NCBI RefSeq assembly: GCF_937468385.1
Contig: NZ_CALBWS010000001.1
Span: forward strand, 186,001 to 250,000
Direction: 5' to 3'
Length of the DNA: 64,000 nt
Source of the DNA: Neobacillus rhizosphaerae
GTDB taxonomy: Bacteria; Bacillota; Bacilli; Bacillales; Cytobacillaceae
The notes below the pieces were generated by a model, which did no database searches, was not told the origin of the DNA, and saw only the letters and a list, made by a program, of their open reading frames with translations. Position 1 is the stretch's first letter. Each line of letters starts with the position of its first letter. A program made the translations under genes and the position numbers. Positions 25,801 to 33,325 of the stretch are shown here, piece by piece.

Positions 25801-26016
25801 GGCTGCAAATTGGCTTCGGAGTTCAGGGCCATTACGATCCTCGCCACTTGCTTTTCCATATATCGCATAGGTTATCGCGTCGAATATCGTGGTTTTCCCA
25901 GAACCAGTTTTGCCAGAAATCACAAACATCGTGCGGTTCCCTAGTTGGGTAAAGTCTATCGATTCACAGCCTGCATAAGGACCAAACGCCTGCATCGTAA
26001 GTCTTAATGGTTTCAT
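22879..26016 (-). CDS. sbcC: Exonuclease subunit SbcC
   Basis: A 1045-residue SMC-like ATPase, the partner of SbcD (bacterial Rad50). Walker A is at residues about 34 to 41 (GKTGSGKTTIFDAITYAIYG). Two long coiled-coil arms flank a zinc hook, CPVCGSEHH, near residue 525. The signature LSGGESFKASLSLALGLAD and Walker B METMFIDEGFGTLD lie near the C-terminus. With SbcD it cuts hairpins and protein-blocked DNA ends. The start codon overlaps the sbcD stop by ATGA. Confidence 0.96.
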   Translation of the reverse strand: MKPLRLTMQAFGPYAGCESIDFTQLGNRTMFVISGKTGSGKTTIFDAITYAIYGKASGEDRNGPELRSQFAADDLLTEVSLDFTLRNKVYSITRSPQQPKKKDKGEGYTQLGAKAELYMWDEHGEKKLLASKINDVEEKIKEIMLIDANQFRQILMIPQGEFRKLLTSDSKDKEVILQRLFHTQLYKMVEDRLKEEATELKRSVEDQVQSRNEAIRRIHTVTNGELRDNIDADSVNDTIIMPLLQLEIATMGDMLEQLNNLFKDKLQLQDRLKEQLFEAEAILKQLQAKEKLKEQKAHLESQKNLIVEKEQQVQRAQKAAILVQQEELCHRLKRDSDKLTEDIHTLKVKIENLNGLVKQHEAQQQKEMERENERQAALAEVNHLVTIKEDVYSYAALVKETAMKGAFLKTTKEKLHTIERNFEQNEEMMKSLLQQKSEIEKGQLTYLENERQVEKLQAELDRFEKYETLFDRHQSTEQNLKVITGHYENTIARLQDAKALVEDLERKWFHGQATLLASRLQEGEACPVCGSEHHPSPVLQQDERIPNEKDMKAAKDQVAKWEKEKSADEAKLYQSQSDEKTQKEAALEILQEIRTYRADFTETDLLYAKTEVATAKNSLLQIQKDLAKQMKLLDQVKIDLDKRESERGTLQKSIQQFTAEVTDLTVQFTEKKTNLTRMMKVIPENLRSEAEYEKALLAATNQHERLVKQLEVAQKQLQEVREKLSNESARLQDAEKHLTDKMQELATERESFIHKLSEEGFEKYGMYASSKLSEGEIRSLETEIRSYREELRSVSDRLNELMEFLTDVKTPDVEGLKVELSKLGHEIEELNQKHNDLFVKKRDNEEIYGRVKQLNENMKVLEERYKLIGHLYEITKGQNNFRITFERYVLAAFLDDILREANVRLRKMTSGRFQLLRKTDRSKGNAQSGLELLVFDQYTGQERHVKTLSGGESFKASLSLALGLADVVQNYAGGVSLETMFIDEGFGTLDPESLDQAIEALMDIQSSGRLVGIISHVPELKERMDVRLEVIADQAGSKTEFMFTN

Positions 26017-27158
26017 TTCAACCCCTCCTCTCTAAGAACCTTTTCAATTACCGTAGCCATTGCTTCTTTTTTATCCTGTGTAAATTCGGCGGTTGTCATT
26101 TCCGTGTAAAATTGTTCAAATAACTCAATCTCCGACTTTTTCTCACTTCGGATAGAGTTGAAGGATTGTTTTTTCTTCAAATCGGTAATATCCATTTTCC
26201 GTTCAAGATGGAGGACGTTTGGATATACTTGACGCAATTTATTAATTGGATCGATTAAGGCACCCTCATCGAGTAAGGTAATTTTTAAATAGTCATCGAT
26301 TCGTTCTTTTTCATAAAAATGAGGATCAAGTAACTCCTCTAAATGTCCTTCTAATTCACGCATATCATGCTTCGGTGTGAGCGATCGATATCGATGAGTA
26401 AATTCCCCTTTTTCGTCCATTTCAATAATCGAGATGGATTTTCTTTGTTTTGCTTCGGAAAATGAATATTTTAAGAGAGAACCTGAATATTTCACTTTAC
26501 TATGGTATATCGCATCGGGACTGTGAAGATGCCCGAGTGCTGTATAGGAAAATGGTTCGAACAATTCAGCACCAACACATCCAGAGCCACCTACAGATAA
26601 AACACGTTCAGAATCCGAAGTTTGACCGCCTAATACAAAGGCATGTCCAACTAAGACGTTCGGTTCATGTGGATTTAAAGATTCTTCCATTTTGCCAATT
26701 AGAGTCTTCATCGCATCTTGATGGGAGTGAATAGAATCATCCTCGAGTAATTGGCGAACGACACCAGGCTCTGCGTAAGGTACAAGATAGAAATTCACTC
26801 CATTAATTTGAACAGGGTTAAAGCTGTTTGTAAGTTTCCCTGATAGATAAAATTGGCTATGTTTATACCACGAGCTGCCAAACGAGAGTCGCTCTGCACT
26901 ATCATGATTTCCAGCGATTGCAACAACAGGCGTTTTTAACTCTACATTGATTTTAAAAAGCATTTCATCAAGTAACTCTACTGCATCTGTTGGTGGCACT
27001 GATCGGTCATAAAGATCACCGGCAATGACCACTGCATCCGGTTTTTCCTCCGCGACGACCGTAACGAATTGCTCAAGTACTTCCCGTTGATTTTCCGTCA
27101 TGTAGACGCCATGGACCAGCTTGCCTAAATGCCAATCGGCTGTATGGATAAATTTCAT
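26013..27158 (-). CDS. sbcD: Exonuclease subunit SbcD
   Basis: A 381-residue Mre11-type nuclease. Metal-binding motifs are in order: TADWHLGK, VVIAGDLYDRSVPP, VAIAGNHDSAERL, VGHAF and ALGHLHSPD. It forms the nuclease part of SbcCD. The true start is ATG 27158, behind GGGGTGAAG; upstream in-frame codons lack a site and family similarity starts at MKFIHTADWHLG. It is followed by sbcC with a 4-base overlap. Confidence 0.95.
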   Translation of the reverse strand: MKFIHTADWHLGKLVHGVYMTENQREVLEQFVTVVAEEKPDAVVIAGDLYDRSVPPTDAVELLDEMLFKINVELKTPVVAIAGNHDSAERLSFGSSWYKHSQFYLSGKLTNSFNPVQINGVNFYLVPYAEPGVVRQLLEDDSIHSHQDAMKTLIGKMEESLNPHEPNVLVGHAFVLGGQTSDSERVLSVGGSGCVGAELFEPFSYTALGHLHSPDAIYHSKVKYSGSLLKYSFSEAKQRKSISIIEMDEKGEFTHRYRSLTPKHDMRELEGHLEELLDPHFYEKERIDDYLKITLLDEGALIDPINKLRQVYPNVLHLERKMDITDLKKKQSFNSIRSEKKSEIELFEQFYTEMTTAEFTQDKKEAMATVIEKVLREEGLK

Positions 27159-27284
27159 CTGCTTCACCCCAATTTTTTTTGCTGTGTTCTTCAATACTAT
27201 CATTATAGCAAAAATACGATTTGCCACGAGCTGGAAAATCCTTAATGATGGGCAATTAAAAGTGAAAAGTTACTGTTAGAAAAC

Positions 27285-27319
27285 AACAAAAAACAGCCCG
27301 GAGCATAGTCCGGACTGTT
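27285..27319 (-). terminator. Terminator of the cold-shock gene
   Basis: On the minus strand AACAGTCCGGA and TCCGGGCTGTT pair around CTATGC, followed by TTTTGTTGTTTTC. Confidence 0.9.
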
Positions 27320-27338
27320 ATAATTAGTTTTTTTAAAA

Positions 27339-27539
27339 TTACTTTTTAGTTACGTTAGCAGCTTGTGGTCCACGAGCTCCTTCAACTACTTCGAAAGAAA
27401 CTTCTTGACCTTCTTCTAAAGTTTTGAAACCTTCTGTTTGGATTGCGGAATAATGAACGAATACGTCGTTTCCGTCTTCTGCTTCGATGAATCCGAAACC
27501 TTTTTCTGAATTAAACCATTTAACTTTACCGTTTTTCAT
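27339..27539 (-). CDS. Cold-shock protein (CspA/CspB family)
   Basis: A 66-residue single cold-shock domain. RNP1 ([11 protein letters not shown]) and RNP2 (VFVHYSAI) are present, and the start [18 protein letters not shown] is canonical. It binds single-stranded RNA and DNA and melts RNA structure. AGGAGG precedes ATG. The start is preceded by a leader of about 150 bases, common in cold-shock genes, with a likely promoter at 27694 to 27722. Confidence 0.95.
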   Translation of the reverse strand: MKNGKVKWFNSEKGFGFIEAEDGNDVFVHYSAIQTEGFKTLEEGQEVSFEVVEGARGPQAANVTKK

Positions 27540-27860
27540 GTGAAAAAATCCTCCTATTGGCTTACATATAAGCCATGTGTAAATTCACCAAATTACAACG
27601 TGATAGCTTTACCTTCATTTCCTTATCCAAACATCGGTTAAAACTTTGAACAAGCTTATTATATAAATCTAATCTCGTGCAACGGCTGAGTAAAATTTAT
27701 CATTTTTTAGCCTAAAAGTCAATGAATGAACGGTTGACAAAGACCTACATAAATCTACATTTTTCAATTAAAACTAGTAGGAATTTTGGGAGTATTAAGG
27801 CCTCACAAGGACAGTTTCCCAGTCCCTTTTGTCACATTTTGTAGGAAAGTATTATCCAAT
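27540..27860. other. Long leader region of the cold-shock gene
   Basis: This is a gene-free stretch on the minus-strand 5' side of the cold-shock gene. A GGCTTACATATAAGCC inverted repeat lies near 27559 to 27574, close to the ribosome binding site, and could be a translation-control hairpin. The promoter candidate is listed separately. The part above 27730 shows nothing. Confidence 0.45.
27694..27722 (-). promoter_or_regulatory. Sigma-A promoter of the cold-shock gene
   Basis: On the minus strand TTGACT and TAAATT are separated by exactly 17 bases, and a TG precedes the -10 by one base (extended -10). Transcription would give a leader of roughly 150 bases. Confidence 0.6.
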
Positions 27861-27890
27861 AAAAAAGGCAGTATTTGTAGCTGCCTTTTT
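27861..27890 (-). terminator. Terminator of the radical SAM gene
   Basis: AAAAAGGCAG and CTGCCTTTTT form a compact stem with runs on both sides, directly after the stop codon of the minus-strand gene. Confidence 0.88.
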
Positions 27891-27895
27891 AGTCA

Positions 27896-29713
27896 TTATT
27901 TTTCAACTTTTCCACTTTGCGGATTTGGCTTAACAACGATATGTCTGTCAATTTTTCCAAAACGGCATTTTAGCCCTTTAATGATGTCCTTCACAAGTAA
28001 TTCCATACCGATATACGTTAACGATGGGAAATCAGCAAATAGCTTTTTAACCTCCCATTTAAGTTCATTCTTCCCGCAAATGCTGTGCCGATTGATTTGC
28101 TCTACCTCTTCCTTAATAGTTGCCATTTCTATCTTTTGTTCCTCTTGCGGTAAAAGTGACAGCTCATCCAACCGTTGCAAGAATTCGACTGATTTTTTAA
28201 TTTTAGCAGCTACTTCATCATGAACTTCCTTATTAACGATGTTATGTTTGTATTTAAACTCATTTAATTGTAGTGCAGAATCGTAAGTGGCTCTAACAAT
28301 ATCCTCCCTAGTCATTTTATTTGTTTCATAGCTCAGCATATTTTTCCAAGATGGCTGTTTCATTGCCGCACGGAAATCTTCAAGCTTATGGCAGAATTTT
28401 TTATAGCCATATTTTTCTGGATTTTCAAAGGCTGGACTTCCAGGATCAAGAAATGGCGAAAGTGGTGCAACAAAATACGAAATACGCATATCTTCACCAC
28501 AATCTTTGTGAATTATTTCACAAAAATCAACATTCCTCATCGCACTGTTATAATCTTGATTAGGTATTCCCGTCATAAAGAATAAATCAATCTTAGCGCA
28601 GTTATGTTTTAGAGCATATTGGAGCATTTCAATTACCTTAGCATTTGTACATGGAAGTTTTCCATTATATTTACGAATATCTTCGTCGGCCGATTCGAGC
28701 GTAAGCTCAATACTATATTTAGGTATAGCCTTGTTGAGCCGCTTAAAAAATTCCTCATCTGCGTAATTAAACAATTCGAAAACGATTTCGTTCTTCAAGT
28801 CCATTTTTTCTAATCCACTAAAGAATTCATTAACGTACTCTTGTCCGCCCTGCCTGATATCATTTAAAAGAAATATCGGAGCTCTGGTAAATCGTTGAAT
28901 TAACGCGATATCCTCAAGCATTTTCTTTGGCGACCTCATTACCAACTTTTTTCGATTACAGTTTAGCTCATAGGCATCCTTAGATCCTCCACAAATCAAA
29001 CAATTATACGTACAACCTTTAGATGTCAAGATGGCGGTGTTCGGGTAGTGTAGCCACCCTTTGTAAGGCAAAGGATCTAATAGATTAAAATACTTAAAGA
29101 CGGATCGAATGATATAACGATAGCCAGGTAAATTAAATTCATCCAGACTGTCAGGTATATAGGTCATCTCATTAAAATGGTAGGTATCTCCACGTTTCCA
29201 AGTTAGATTTGGAATATCAAAAAAACCGTCATTAGATTTATTTTCTAGCTTATTCAGAAGCATTAAGATGAGCTTTTCTGTTGTATCACCACGGATAACG
29301 AAATCGATACAAGGATATTCAATCAATTCCTTATGAAAGTAAGTACTGGATAGTCCGCCGAACATTACTGGTGTATCTGGGTGATATTTCTTAATAATTT
29401 TTGCAAGTTCCACGCTACCATGTGCATGTGGGAGCCAATGGAGATCAATTCCAAACGCCTTTGTTTTAATTCTTCTGATTTTCTTTTCTACGTCAAAATT
29501 AGGATTTAACAGCATACGATTGGCAATATTAATAATCTTCACTTTTAATCCAAATCGTTCTAGATAATCGCCGATGCTTGTTAATCCAATCGGGTACATT
29601 TCAAACACAGGTGAAGAAGGAACCACATCGCTAATGGGACCAGTAAACAACATCTCTTTCCGAAAATCATAAACCGTTGGGGGGTGCAACAATACCAAAT
29701 CATACATATTCAT
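27896..29713 (-). CDS. B12-binding domain radical SAM protein
   Basis: A 605-residue protein. The N-terminal 160 residues look like a cobalamin-binding Rossmann domain: FGIDLHWLPHAHGSVELAKI contains a DxHxxxxHAHG element, then PVMFGGLSSTYFHKELIE. The radical SAM motif CTYNCLIC (CX3CX2C) is at residues about 232 to 239. The C-terminal 250 residues include a helical part. The group performs radical chemistry on unknown substrates. It stands alone, so no pathway can be inferred. ATG behind AGGATGGTGA. Confidence 0.88.
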   Translation of the reverse strand: MNMYDLVLLHPPTVYDFRKEMLFTGPISDVVPSSPVFEMYPIGLTSIGDYLERFGLKVKIINIANRMLLNPNFDVEKKIRRIKTKAFGIDLHWLPHAHGSVELAKIIKKYHPDTPVMFGGLSSTYFHKELIEYPCIDFVIRGDTTEKLILMLLNKLENKSNDGFFDIPNLTWKRGDTYHFNEMTYIPDSLDEFNLPGYRYIIRSVFKYFNLLDPLPYKGWLHYPNTAILTSKGCTYNCLICGGSKDAYELNCNRKKLVMRSPKKMLEDIALIQRFTRAPIFLLNDIRQGGQEYVNEFFSGLEKMDLKNEIVFELFNYADEEFFKRLNKAIPKYSIELTLESADEDIRKYNGKLPCTNAKVIEMLQYALKHNCAKIDLFFMTGIPNQDYNSAMRNVDFCEIIHKDCGEDMRISYFVAPLSPFLDPGSPAFENPEKYGYKKFCHKLEDFRAAMKQPSWKNMLSYETNKMTREDIVRATYDSALQLNEFKYKHNIVNKEVHDEVAAKIKKSVEFLQRLDELSLLPQEEQKIEMATIKEEVEQINRHSICGKNELKWEVKKLFADFPSLTYIGMELLVKDIIKGLKCRFGKIDRHIVVKPNPQSGKVEK

Positions 29714-29850
29714 TCACCATCCTAAAATACAATATCAAGTACTTCTACTATAATATTAACCTATGTTTTAAGTAATAACTGGTTGAAATATTACAAAAAA
29801 CCGATAATTTCCAAAATGTTACAATAACCTCCTTTTCAACATAGAAATAG

Positions 29851-29877
29851 AAAAAACCGAAGAATTTATTTCTTCGG
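29851..29877 (-). terminator. Terminator overlapping the arsR stop codon
   Basis: CCGAAGAA and TTCTTCGG pair around a loop that contains the TAA stop codon of the ArsR gene, followed by TTTTTTC on the minus strand. Confidence 0.82.
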
Positions 29878-30219
29878 CATGGCTGGTTCCTCTTCATCCT
29901 CTTTAAACATATCTAATATGGTTATTGTATCAACGAGATGATTGTTAAAAATTTGCTTTGCTACTGCTAGTAATTCAATAATCATCGGGTCCTTTAGTGT
30001 GTAAATGACCTTATTTCCTTCTTTCGTGCCTGAGACAATATTCTTCGCTCTTAGAATGGTTAATTGCTGTGAAACAGCGGAACCTTCACTTCCAACAAGG
30101 GTTTGAATTTCGTTTACATTCTTGTCCCCTTCTGCAAGTAGTTCTAAAATACGGATTCTTAATGGATGTGCTAATGCTTTAAAAAACTCCGCTTTAAATC
30201 GTTGCATTTCCAAATTCAA
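29866..30219 (-). CDS. ArsR family transcriptional regulator
   Basis: A 117-residue winged-helix protein. AEFFKALAHPLRIRILELLA and SAVSQQLTILRAKNIVSGTK give the ArsR fold. The ELCVCDL-type metal Cys pair of classic ArsR is absent and the protein has no Cys, so metal sensing through that site is unlikely. TTG start eight bases behind AAAGGTG. It follows the SulP gene by 21 bases on the same strand, so both are probably one operon and it may regulate it. Confidence 0.87.
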   Translation of the reverse strand: MNLEMQRFKAEFFKALAHPLRIRILELLAEGDKNVNEIQTLVGSEGSAVSQQLTILRAKNIVSGTKEGNKVIYTLKDPMIIELLAVAKQIFNNHLVDTITILDMFKEDEEEPAMPKK

Positions 30220-30240
30220 TTCATCATCACCTTTCTACTC

Positions 30241-31989
30241 TTAGAAAGTAGCTGTAAGCTTTTTCCTGCTACCTTCCACACTTTCCACAACTGATAGGTT
30301 TTTGCATTCCCTAAAGGCAAAATGTTTACACCCGAGGCATTTATTTTTATTAATTTGAGTTAGAGCATATTGAATGGCCTCTCCTGTGTGATCAAAAAAA
30401 TGTTCCTCACCAATGATTTCAAGTAGGCCTGTCTTTTTCAAAACATTTTCCGGCTGAGAATTTAGACCCGATATTATCACTATACCATTTTTCGAAAAAT
30501 GGTGAACAATCCTCGATAAATTCGCTTCACCTGTTGTATCAATAAAAGGAACTCTTCCCATTCTTAACAAGAGAATTTTTGGACGATAATTAATGGTCTT
30601 CATGATTGTTTCTTCAAATGTAAGGGCCGCTCCAAAAAACAATGGGCCTTCCACATTAAAAATACTGATTTGCGGGCAGTCGTGTGTATCTGTAACCATC
30701 TCTGTTTCAAGCTTTTCGTGTTTAGTTTGCGGATTTGGCAGCGCTTTTTTAGTAACCATTACATCACTCATTCTCTTTGCAAACAGAATCGTAGACATGA
30801 TAAGGCCTACTTCGACTGCAATAGTCAAATTGACAAAAACGGTTAATAAAAACGTGACCACAAGTACAAGCGAATCGGTTGATTTTGTTTTTAAAATATG
30901 GGTGAATACCTTTCTTTCACTCATGTTCCATGCAACAACCATTAAGATAGGTGCCATACTTGCTAATGGAATATACGAAGCATAAGGAGCAAAAAACACC
31001 AGAATGAGTAATACAACTACCCCGTGAATGACTCCGGAAACAGGCGAAATAGCTCCATTTTTAATATTGGTTGCCGTACGGGCTATTGCACCGGTTGCAG
31101 GGATTCCACCAAATAATGGGGTAATCATATTTGCAATTCCCTGACCGACTAACTCTTTGTTGCTGTTATGTTTACTATTTGTCATCCCATCTGCTACGAC
31201 CGCCGAAAGAAGTGATTCTATACCACCAAGCATGGCAATAACAAATGCAGGCTTTATTAGTTTAATAAGTATCTCCATATTTATGGTCGGGATATGAATT
31301 TTCGGCAATGTACTTGGGATATCTCCATAGGCAGTTCCGATTGTTGCTACTTGACTAGGGAAAAAGACAGTTGCAATCAAGGTAGAAACAATTAACCCTA
31401 TCAGGGGGCCCGGAATCTTCGGAGCTATCTTTGGGGTGATAATAACGGTTCCCAAGCAAATAGCTGCCGTTAAAACACTAAAAATACTGGTTGAGTTAAG
31501 GTGAATACAGATTTCTTGAATGTTTCTAATAAATTCCTCATGCCTCTTTATTCCCTCTAAACCTAAGAAACTAGCTAATTGCCCTGTAAAAATCGTGACG
31601 GCGATTCCAGTGGTAAACCCAATTGTTACAGGTCTTGGTATATATTTAATCAATGATCCAAGTTTAAATATCCCCATCAATAGGAGAATAACCCCAGCCA
31701 TAAATCCTGCAATGAGAAGATTTTCATAACCGTACGTCATCACAATACCAAACAAAATCGGAATAAAAGCTCCGGTTGGACCGCCAATCTGGTACTTTGA
31801 TCCCCCGCATAGGGAGATGAGAATCCCGGCAACAATAGTCGTATAGATTCCATACTCAGGCTTCACCCCTGAAGCAATTGCGAACGCCATACCAAGCGGA
31901 ATCGCGATGACCCCGACAATCAACCCTGCAAGGAGATCCTTTGGCAAGCTTCTTAAGGAATAATGATGGAATCTTTTGTCAGTAAACAT
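30241..31989 (-). CDS. SulP family anion transporter
   Basis: About 582 residues. The first 400 hold 10 to 14 membrane segments with SulP features (DLLAGLIVGVIAIPLGMAFA, IGGPTGAFIPI, TGIAVTIFTGQLASFLGLEG). A STAS domain follows at about 430 to 540 (ISIFNVEGPLFFGAALTFEE, RMGRVPFIDTTGEANL). The tail carries CLGCKHFAFREC, a Cys-rich patch unusual for the family. Members move sulfate, bicarbonate or other anions. ATG 31989 is six bases behind AGAAGG. Confidence 0.9.
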   Translation of the reverse strand: MFTDKRFHHYSLRSLPKDLLAGLIVGVIAIPLGMAFAIASGVKPEYGIYTTIVAGILISLCGGSKYQIGGPTGAFIPILFGIVMTYGYENLLIAGFMAGVILLLMGIFKLGSLIKYIPRPVTIGFTTGIAVTIFTGQLASFLGLEGIKRHEEFIRNIQEICIHLNSTSIFSVLTAAICLGTVIITPKIAPKIPGPLIGLIVSTLIATVFFPSQVATIGTAYGDIPSTLPKIHIPTINMEILIKLIKPAFVIAMLGGIESLLSAVVADGMTNSKHNSNKELVGQGIANMITPLFGGIPATGAIARTATNIKNGAISPVSGVIHGVVVLLILVFFAPYASYIPLASMAPILMVVAWNMSERKVFTHILKTKSTDSLVLVVTFLLTVFVNLTIAVEVGLIMSTILFAKRMSDVMVTKKALPNPQTKHEKLETEMVTDTHDCPQISIFNVEGPLFFGAALTFEETIMKTINYRPKILLLRMGRVPFIDTTGEANLSRIVHHFSKNGIVIISGLNSQPENVLKKTGLLEIIGEEHFFDHTGEAIQYALTQINKNKCLGCKHFAFRECKNLSVVESVEGSRKKLTATF

Positions 31990-32018
31990 ATTCATCCTTC
32001 TTATCTTTTTATTTTTGG

Positions 32019-32103
32019 CCGATAGGAAAGTAGAACTTTCCTATCAGGCATAAGTGCAACTACGCCTCTGTCTTCGCCTAACGGCTTGCCAATCGACGAG
32101 TTT
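32019..32103 (-). promoter_or_regulatory. Structured leader or dispersed repeat upstream of sulP
   Basis: On the minus strand the stretch just before the SulP gene holds GATAGGAAAG paired with CTTTCCTATC around a 5-base loop, preceded by GGCGAAGACAGAGGCGTAG and TTGCACTTATGCC. The strong stem with no T-run is not a terminator. I cannot assign it to a named riboswitch; it could be an RNA leader or an intergenic repeat. Confidence 0.4.
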
Positions 32104-32180
32104 TCTTTATATATCTGATTATTTGAATATAGAATAATAGCATTAAATAATCAAGACTTTTGTAAAAAAAAAAAAATCGC

Positions 32181-32209
32181 TTGTTCTTCCACGAAAAAAA
32201 TGTTATAAT
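32181..32209 (+). promoter_or_regulatory. Sigma-A promoter of candidate small RNA
   Basis: TTGTTC and TATAAT are 17 bases apart, with TG one base before the -10. Confidence 0.7.
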
Positions 32210-32215
32210 AATTGA

Positions 32216-32329
32216 GCGATGAGCTGAGTTGTGTAAGCCGAGGAACATTCCTTATGGAGCACACTATGTGGAGTGTGGTTCTTCGCCTCAATACGCAAAG
32301 GACGTTTGTTTTTACAGACGTCCTTTTTT
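32216..32329 (+). ncRNA. Candidate structured small RNA or leader
   Basis: The stretch between a good promoter and a terminator can fold: GAGCGA near the 5' end with TTCGCCTC, GAGGAAC with GTTCTTC, and a small hairpin CACAC/GTGTG. It closes with AGGACGTTTGT/ACAGACGTCCT followed by TTTTTT. It has no ribosome binding site or open frame. It precedes the AIM24 gene by about 80 bases, so it may be a stand-alone RNA of about 114 nt or a leader ending in an attenuator. It matches no class I can name. Confidence 0.55.
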
Positions 32330-32407
32330 ATATTAAATTAGCACTATTTTCATAAATTTTTTATAATGAATATAGGAATAAAATTTTTAACAAACGGAGG
32401 TATGGCT

Positions 32408-33196
32408 ATGAATAACCATGAAATCGATTATCATATTTACGGCGATGACATGCAGTTCGTTGAAGTAGAGCTTGACCCGCAGGAATCGGTTGTAGCTGAG
32501 GCAGGAAGCTTTATGATGATGGAAGATGAAATACATATGGAGACTATTTTTGGAGATGGCAGCGGCACAGGAAGCGGGATAATGGGCAAATTGTTTAATG
32601 CTGGCAAACGTGTTCTTACCGGTGAAAGCTTGTTCATGACTACCTTTACAAATACAGGAATGGTGAAAAAACACGTTTCGTTTGCATCCCCCTACCCTGG
32701 AAAAATTATTCCAATGGATTTAAGACAGTATGGAGGTAAAATTATTTGTCAAAAGGACGCTTTCCTTGCGGCAGCAAAAGGAGTCTCAATAGGAATTGAG
32801 TTCCAGCGTAAACTGGGTGTGGGCTTCTTTGGTGGTGAAGGATTTATTATGCAGAAGCTTGAAGGCGACGGAATGTGCTTTATTCATGCTGGAGGCACCA
32901 TTATTAGAAAAGAACTCCTGCCTGGCCAATCCTTGCGGGTGGATACTGGATGCTTAGTAGCGATGACCAGCAATGTTCAATATGATATCGAATTTGTAAA
33001 AGGAGTAAAAACAGCGTTATTCGGTGGCGAAGGAATGTTCTTTGCAACGCTGCGCGGACCAGGGTCGGTTTGGGTTCAATCTCTACCATTCAGTAGGCTT
33101 GCCAGCCGGGTATTTGCAGCTGCGCCTTCTCGTGGAGGATCAAAAGATGAAGGCAGCATGGCAAAAGGAATTTTTGATATGTTTAGCGGTGACTGA
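32408..33196 (+). CDS. AIM24/TIGR00266 family protein
   Basis: A 262-residue protein of the AIM24 family (the fold is a trimeric beta helix-like protein). The start is MAMNNHEIDYHIYGDDMQFV with Ser/Gly-rich DGSGTGSGIMGKLFNAGKRV. The middle part repeats GVGFFGGEGFIMQKLEGDGM and ALFGGEGMFFATLRGPGSVW. Its role in bacteria is not well defined. I chose ATG 32408, seven bases behind GGAGG. It has its own terminator at 33220. Confidence 0.88.
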   Translation: MNNHEIDYHIYGDDMQFVEVELDPQESVVAEAGSFMMMEDEIHMETIFGDGSGTGSGIMGKLFNAGKRVLTGESLFMTTFTNTGMVKKHVSFASPYPGKIIPMDLRQYGGKIICQKDAFLAAAKGVSIGIEFQRKLGVGFFGGEGFIMQKLEGDGMCFIHAGGTIIRKELLPGQSLRVDTGCLVAMTSNVQYDIEFVKGVKTALFGGEGMFFATLRGPGSVWVQSLPFSRLASRVFAAAPSRGGSKDEGSMAKGIFDMFSGD

Positions 33197-33219
33197 TAAT
33201 GAGTCCTTCATCAATACAA

Positions 33220-33249
33220 AAAAACAGGATCATCAAATCCTGTTTTTTT
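33220..33249 (+). terminator. Terminator of the AIM24 gene
   Basis: AAAACAGGAT and ATCCTGTTTT pair around CATCAA, followed by a T-run. Confidence 0.9.
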
Positions 33250-33325
33250 GTTTTTCAACAAAGGAAACGATAATAACCAAATTGAAGTAGCCCCTTCCCT
33301 GAAAAAATATGGAGTTCATTATATT

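Noticed and set aside
32216..32329. 6S RNA
   Set aside because: The stretch is too short and lacks the long closing stem with one central bubble.
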